Shown here in pieces: positions 60,777-64,000 of a DNA stretch of 64,000 nucleotides. The stretch comes from Pseudoflavonifractor capillosus (lineage in GTDB: Bacteria; Bacillota; Clostridia; Oscillospirales; Oscillospiraceae): assembly GCF_016899775.1 (NCBI RefSeq), contig NZ_JACJJE010000011.1:1-64000 (forward strand), read 5' to 3'. The position numbers and the translations under genes were made by a program. A model generated the notes under the pieces. The model ran no database searches. It was not told the DNA's origin and was given only the letters and a program-made list of their open reading frames with translations. Position 1 is the first letter of the stretch. The number at the start of each line of letters is the position of its first letter.

Positions 60777-61994
60777 TTACAGGGAAGTCTTGATGCGCTC
60801 CACGGCCTGGCGGGTGGCCTCCGCGTCGCCGAAGGCGGTGAGGCGGATGTACCCCTCGCCGCTGGGACCGAAGCCCGCGCCGGGGGTGGTGGCCACGTTG
60901 GCCTGATCCAGCAGCAGGTCGAAGAACTCCCAGGAGCCCATGCCGTTGGGGGTCTTGAGCCAGATGTAGGGGGCGTTCACACCGCCGAAGCAGGTGAGAC
61001 CGGCGGCGGTGAGGCCCTCCCGGATGACCTTGGCGTTGTTCTGGTAGTAGGCGATAGACGCCCGGGTCTGCTCCTTGCCCTCGGGGGTGTAGATGGCGGC
61101 CGCGCCCCGCTGGACCACATAGGGCACACCGTTGAACTTGGTGCACTGGCGGCGATTCCACAGGGCGTTGAGCTTGGCCCCGTCCCGCTCCAGCTCCATG
61201 GGTACCACGGTGTAGGCGCAGCGGTTGCCGGTGAAGCCGGCGGTCTTGGAGTAGGACCGGAACTCGATGGCGCAGGTGCGGGCGCCCTCCACCTCATAGA
61301 TGGTGTGGGGGATGTTGTCCTCGGTGATGAAGGCCTCGTAGGCGGAGTCGTACAGGATGACCGCGCCGTTCTCATTGGCGTAGTCCACCCAGACCTTCAG
61401 CTGCTCCTTGGTGGCCACCGCGCCGGTGGGGTTGTTGGGGAAGCACAGGTAGATGATGTCCACCTTCTCCTTGGGAGGCTGGGGGGTAAAGCCGTTCTCC
61501 TCCACACAGGGCATGTAGACCAGCTTGGACCAGCGGCCCAGCTCGGCCTGGTACTCGCCCGCCCGGCCGGCCATGGCGTTGGTGTCCACGTACACGGGGT
61601 ACACCGGGTCGCACACGGCCACCACGTTGTCCACCCCGAAGATGTCGCCGATGTTGCCGCAGTCGCTCTTGGCGCCGTCGGAGACGAAGATCTCCTCGGG
61701 CTTCATGTCCACGCCCCGGGCGGCGTAGTCGTGCTGGGCGATGGCCTCCCGCAGGAAGTCGTAGCCCTGCTCGGGGCCGTAGCCGTGGAAGCCCTCAAAG
61801 GTGCCCATCTCGGTGACGGCCTGGTGCATGGCCTCGATGACCGCGGGGGCCAGGGGGCGGGTCACGTCGCCGATGGACAGCTTGATGATCTTGGCCTCCG
61901 GATGGGCGGCGGAGTAGACGGAGATCCGCCGGGCCACCTCGGAAAACAGATAGCTGCCGGGGAGCTTCAGGAAGTTCTGATTTACCTTTGTCAT
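60777..61994 (-). CDS. dapL: LL-diaminopimelate aminotransferase
   Basis: Converts tetrahydrodipicolinate directly to LL-diaminopimelate for lysine and peptidoglycan. 405 residues, class I aminotransferase. [37 protein letters not shown] and [19 protein letters not shown] are DapL-specific; [13 protein letters not shown] holds PLP-lysine K250. The start ATG 61994 follows AAGGAG; an in-frame GTG 9 bases upstream is less likely. It has its own promoter and terminator. Confidence 0.96.
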   Translation of the reverse strand: MTKVNQNFLKLPGSYLFSEVARRISVYSAAHPEAKIIKLSIGDVTRPLAPAVIEAMHQAVTEMGTFEGFHGYGPEQGYDFLREAIAQHDYAARGVDMKPEEIFVSDGAKSDCGNIGDIFGVDNVVAVCDPVYPVYVDTNAMAGRAGEYQAELGRWSKLVYMPCVEENGFTPQPPKEKVDIIYLCFPNNPTGAVATKEQLKVWVDYANENGAVILYDSAYEAFITEDNIPHTIYEVEGARTCAIEFRSYSKTAGFTGNRCAYTVVPMELERDGAKLNALWNRRQCTKFNGVPYVVQRGAAAIYTPEGKEQTRASIAYYQNNAKVIREGLTAAGLTCFGGVNAPYIWLKTPNGMGSWEFFDLLLDQANVATTPGAGFGPSGEGYIRLTAFGDAEATRQAVERIKTSL

Positions 61995-62039
61995 ATGCTG
62001 CACTCCTTTTTCAGGCAGGATTTGTGTGCCATGTCTGTT

Positions 62040-62068
62040 ATTATCCCCGATGGAAGGGCCCTTGTCAA
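62040..62068 (-). promoter_or_regulatory. promoter of dapL
   Basis: Minus-strand consensus -35 TTGACA (62063–62068), a 17-bp spacer and -10 GATAAT (62040–62045). Confidence 0.85.
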
Positions 62069-62114
62069 CGGTTATTTCCCCGGTTTCTGGGGCCTAAAGG
62101 GCCAATTTCTCGGC

Positions 62115-62143
62115 TTCCCATTCCCGTAAAAGTGTGATACAAT
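62115..62143 (+). promoter_or_regulatory. promoter of ruvC, extended -10 type
   Basis: -10 TACAAT (62138–62143) preceded by TGA, giving an extended TGnTACAAT; the -35 TTCCCA (62115–62120) is poor. Confidence 0.55.
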
Positions 62144-62184
62144 AAACTGATTTCTTGTGTGCAGAGACTTGCGGGGAGGTCGGC

Positions 62185-62706
62185 ATGATCGTATTGGGCA
62201 TCGACCCCGGGGTGGCCACCATCGGCTTTGGGGTCATCCGGGCGGAGCGGCAGAAGAATACCTTGATCCAGTACGGGGTGATCACCACCCCGCCGGGCAT
62301 CCCCCTGTCCAACCGGCTTTTGCAGATCTCCAACGACATGGAGGAGCTGATCCGCACCTTTCACCCGGATGAGATGGCGGTGGAGGAGCTCTTTTTCACC
62401 AAAAACATCACCACCGGCATCGCCGTGGCCCACGGCCGGGGGGTCATTCTCCTGGCGGCGGAGAAGCTGGGGGTCCCCATCTTTGAGTACACCCCCATGC
62501 AGGTGAAGCAGGCGGTGGTGGGCTACGGGGGCGCGGACAAGCGGCAGGTGATGCTCATGACCCAGCGGCTGCTGGGCATGAAGCAGATCCCCCGGCCCGA
62601 CGACGCCGCCGACGCTCTGGCCATCGCCATCTGCCACGGCCGGTCGGCCACCAGCCTGCTGAACACCGAGCGGGCCTTTGACCCCAGCAAATATGATACG
62701 AGATAG
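62185..62706 (+). CDS. ruvC: Holliday junction endonuclease RuvC
   Basis: Resolves Holliday junctions made by RuvAB. 173 residues: VLGIDPGVATIGFG (first Asp), MAVEELFFTKNITTGIAVAHGRG (Glu), and DDAADALAIAICHG (last Asps), all present. ATG 62185 follows GGGGAGG. ruvA follows after a short repeat-bearing gap; ruvB is not in the window. Confidence 0.96.
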   Translation: MIVLGIDPGVATIGFGVIRAERQKNTLIQYGVITTPPGIPLSNRLLQISNDMEELIRTFHPDEMAVEELFFTKNITTGIAVAHGRGVILLAAEKLGVPIFEYTPMQVKQAVVGYGGADKRQVMLMTQRLLGMKQIPRPDDAADALAIAICHGRSATSLLNTERAFDPSKYDTR

Positions 62707-62815
62707 GAGTGATGAGATAGGAATTGTGGTGCCGCCTGGCGGCGGCGTTTTCAAATTTGCCCGGCGGAGCCGGACTCCATAACTCCTATCTCCTAATTCC
62801 TATCTCCTATCTGAA
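62702..62815. repeat. inverted array of GATAGGA words between ruvC and ruvA
   Basis: GAGATAGGAATT (62714–62725) pairs perfectly with AATTCCTATCTC (62795–62806). Further GATAGGAGT and ACTCCTATC words extend the arms. A GCCGCC-TGGC-GGCGGC centre lies between. It begins at the ruvC stop codon. Confidence 0.75.
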
Positions 62816-62831
62816 ACGAGGTTTTGATATT

Positions 62832-63440
62832 ATGTTCTACTATCTCAGCGGCACCGTGGCCCATGTGGAGCCCTATCTGGCCGTCATCGACTGCGGCGGG
62901 GTGGGCTACGCCTGCCGCACCACCAGCTATACCCTGTCCGCCCTGAAAAAGGGGGAGAAGGGAAAGCTCTTCACCTATCTGAGCATCCGCCAGGACGGAG
63001 TGGACCTGTTCGGCTTTGCCACTCAGGAGGAGCTGAACCTGTTCCAGCAGCTCACCTCCGTGTCCGGGGTGGGCCCCAAGGCAGCGCTGTCCATTTTGTC
63101 CGCCAGCACCCCGGCCAATCTGGCCCTGAGTATCATCACCGGGGACGAGAAGGCCCTCACCGTAGCCCAGGGCATCGGCAAGAAGATCGCCCAGCGCATC
63201 ATCCTGGAGCTGAAGGACAAGCTGGCCAAGGGCCAGACCGCCTCCATCCAGGGAGAGAGCTACGGCGGCTCCGGCATCACCGTCATCCCGGAAAACAAGC
63301 TGTCCGAGGCCTCCGCCGCCCTGGCGGTGCTGGGCTACTCCCAGGGGGAGATCAACCTGGCCCTGAAGGGCGTCGACCTGGACGTCCTCACTCTGGAGCA
63401 GGTCATCAAAGAGGCCTTGAAGAAGATGATGAAAGGGTAA
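62832..63440 (+). CDS. ruvA: Holliday junction DNA helicase subunit RuvA
   Basis: Binds the four-way junction and loads RuvB. 202 residues: the N-terminal OB fold (MFYYLSGTVAHVEPYLAVIDCGGVGYAC), helix-hairpin-helix motifs LTSVSGVGPKAALSIL and VAQGIGKKIAQRIILELKDKL, and a C-terminal domain for RuvB (LAVLGYSQGEINLAL). ATG 62832 is the conserved start; the frame upstream is repeat DNA. The expected ruvB does not follow directly. Confidence 0.96.
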   Translation: MFYYLSGTVAHVEPYLAVIDCGGVGYACRTTSYTLSALKKGEKGKLFTYLSIRQDGVDLFGFATQEELNLFQQLTSVSGVGPKAALSILSASTPANLALSIITGDEKALTVAQGIGKKIAQRIILELKDKLAKGQTASIQGESYGGSGITVIPENKLSEASAALAVLGYSQGEINLALKGVDLDVLTLEQVIKEALKKMMKG

Positions 63441-63445
63441 GGGAC

Positions 63446-63478
63446 AATGCAGAATGCAGGAATGCAGAATGCAGAATG
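63446..63478 (+). repeat. AATGCAG tandem repeat
   Basis: Four near-perfect AATGCAG words within 33 bp directly after the ruvA stop, one unit carrying an extra G. Confidence 0.8.
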
Positions 63479-63508
63479 AGTGTGAAAGAGCATGGGGAGG
63501 GAGGTAGC

Positions 63509-63838
63509 ATGGGACTGCTGCTTGCGGAACTGGCGGTGACAGCTCTGTTTGTCGGGCTGGGTGTCCTGTTCTCCAAGGGGAAGGGGGCCTTTCTCATCGC
63601 CGGATACAACACCATGTCCAAGGAGAAAAAGGCCCGGTACGATAAGAATGCCCTGTGCCGGTTCATGGGGAAGCTCATGTTCGCTCTGGCGGCCTGCTGG
63701 GTCCCCGTGGCCCTGGGGACCGCGCTGGGACTGGGCTGGCTGTACGGGGCGGGCATCGCCGCCTACCTCCTGGTCATCGGGGGAGGACTGATTTACGCCA
63801 ACACCGGACACCGGTTCCAGACGGACCGGAAGGAATAA
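63509..63838 (+). CDS. DUF3784 membrane protein
   Basis: 109 residues with three hydrophobic helices. LFSKGKGAFLIAGYNTMSKEKKARYDKNALCRFMGKLM is the hallmark of DUF3784, small membrane proteins of unknown function in Firmicutes. ATG 63509 follows GGGAGG. The next gene starts 1 base after its stop. Confidence 0.85.
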   Translation: MGLLLAELAVTALFVGLGVLFSKGKGAFLIAGYNTMSKEKKARYDKNALCRFMGKLMFALAACWVPVALGTALGLGWLYGAGIAAYLLVIGGGLIYANTGHRFQTDRKE

Positions 63839-63839
63839 G

Positions 63840-64000
63840 ATGAAGCGGCTGATTTTGGTGGGCGGGCCCATGGGCGTGGGCAAGAGCGCTGTGTGCCGGG
63901 CACTGATGGAGCGCCTCTCCCGCTGCCTCTATCTGGACGGGGACTGGTGCTGGAACATGCGCCCATTTTCCGTGACCAAAGAGACCCGAGCACTGGTGCT
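63840..64000 (+). CDS. N-terminal fragment of a P-loop nucleotide/small-molecule kinase
   Basis: Runs off the window end. The 53 visible residues start MKRLILVGGPMGVGKSAVCRAL, a Walker A loop, followed by CLYLDGDWCWNM, as in AAA/shikimate-kinase-like small kinases (uncharacterised YtmP/AAA_33-type proteins). Coupled to the DUF3784 gene. The family cannot be fixed from this part. Confidence 0.6.
   Translation, partial: MKRLILVGGPMGVGKSAVCRALMERLSRCLYLDGDWCWNMRPFSVTKETRALV

Overview
The window is dense, high-GC DNA with strong AGGAGG-type ribosome binding sites, many 4-bp stop/start overlaps and Gram-positive gene order (rplS–rbgA–rnhB–yraN, tig–clpP–clpX–lon–engB, a YwiB-like gene before argS). 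It also carries endospore genes (spoVM, sipL), T-box leaders and dapL. Together these point to a GC-rich, endospore-forming clostridium, most like the Oscillospiraceae (Flavonifractor/Lawsonibacter type). That assignment is an inference from gene content; there is no rRNA or tRNA gene in the window.

Layout. 1–3.5 kb: the tail of a citrate-lyase-beta-like gene, a hybrid sensor kinase and a tricarboxylate-binding lipoprotein. 3.5–7 kb: a membrane glycosyltransferase, a PAP2 phosphatase and a GH25 muramidase. 7.2–14.5 kb: the late half of cobalamin synthesis (cbiA, cobT, cobU, cobS, a short CobU-like gene, then cobC, cbiB, cobD). 14.6–20.2 kb: a DUF1934 gene, argS, a Nudix/methyltransferase pair and rsmI. 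20.3–23.2 kb: a BlaI repressor with two M56 sensor proteases on the minus strand. 23.3–26 kb: the zinc importer znuACB. 26.1–27.8 kb: a 24-codon spoVM followed by sipL. 28.6–32 kb (minus strand): T-box-controlled leuA, an MscS channel and an MntR-like repressor. 33–39 kb: a DMT transporter, a DNA glycosylase, a HAD phosphatase, rplS, DUF4180, rbgA, rnhB and yraN. 39.3–48.4 kb: thrC, a phosphoesterase, tig, clpP, clpX, lon and engB. 48.5–54.6 kb: accessory genes, malic enzyme, an acetyltransferase-like gene and a T-box-controlled DMT transporter. 54.8–56 kb: tyrS. 56.7–60.6 kb: a vanG-type operon (vanG, vanXY, vanT). 60.8–64 kb: dapL, ruvC, ruvA, DUF3784 and a truncated kinase.

The most unusual feature is a family of long, hairpin-rich intergenic repeats, about eight copies here. 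Two copies of about 910 bp (32.1–33.0 and 37.2–38.1 kb) have 16-bp terminal inverted repeats, are near-complete reverse complements of each other, and bracket six genes including rplS and rbgA. Across copies the hairpin arms differ in sequence but stay complementary, so pairing itself appears to be selected. I do not recognise this element. Other highlights are the vanG–vanXY–vanT operon without a visible vanRS pair, the spoVM–sipL pair with a sigma-E-like promoter, and a T-box leader in front of a DMT transporter.

Several genes form functional sets. VanG, VanXY and VanT would together build and enforce D-Ala-D-Ser cell wall ends. The cob genes carry cobyrinic acid towards cobalamin. ClpXP, Lon and trigger factor form a protein quality-control block. 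SpoVM and SipL both act in anchoring the spore coat.
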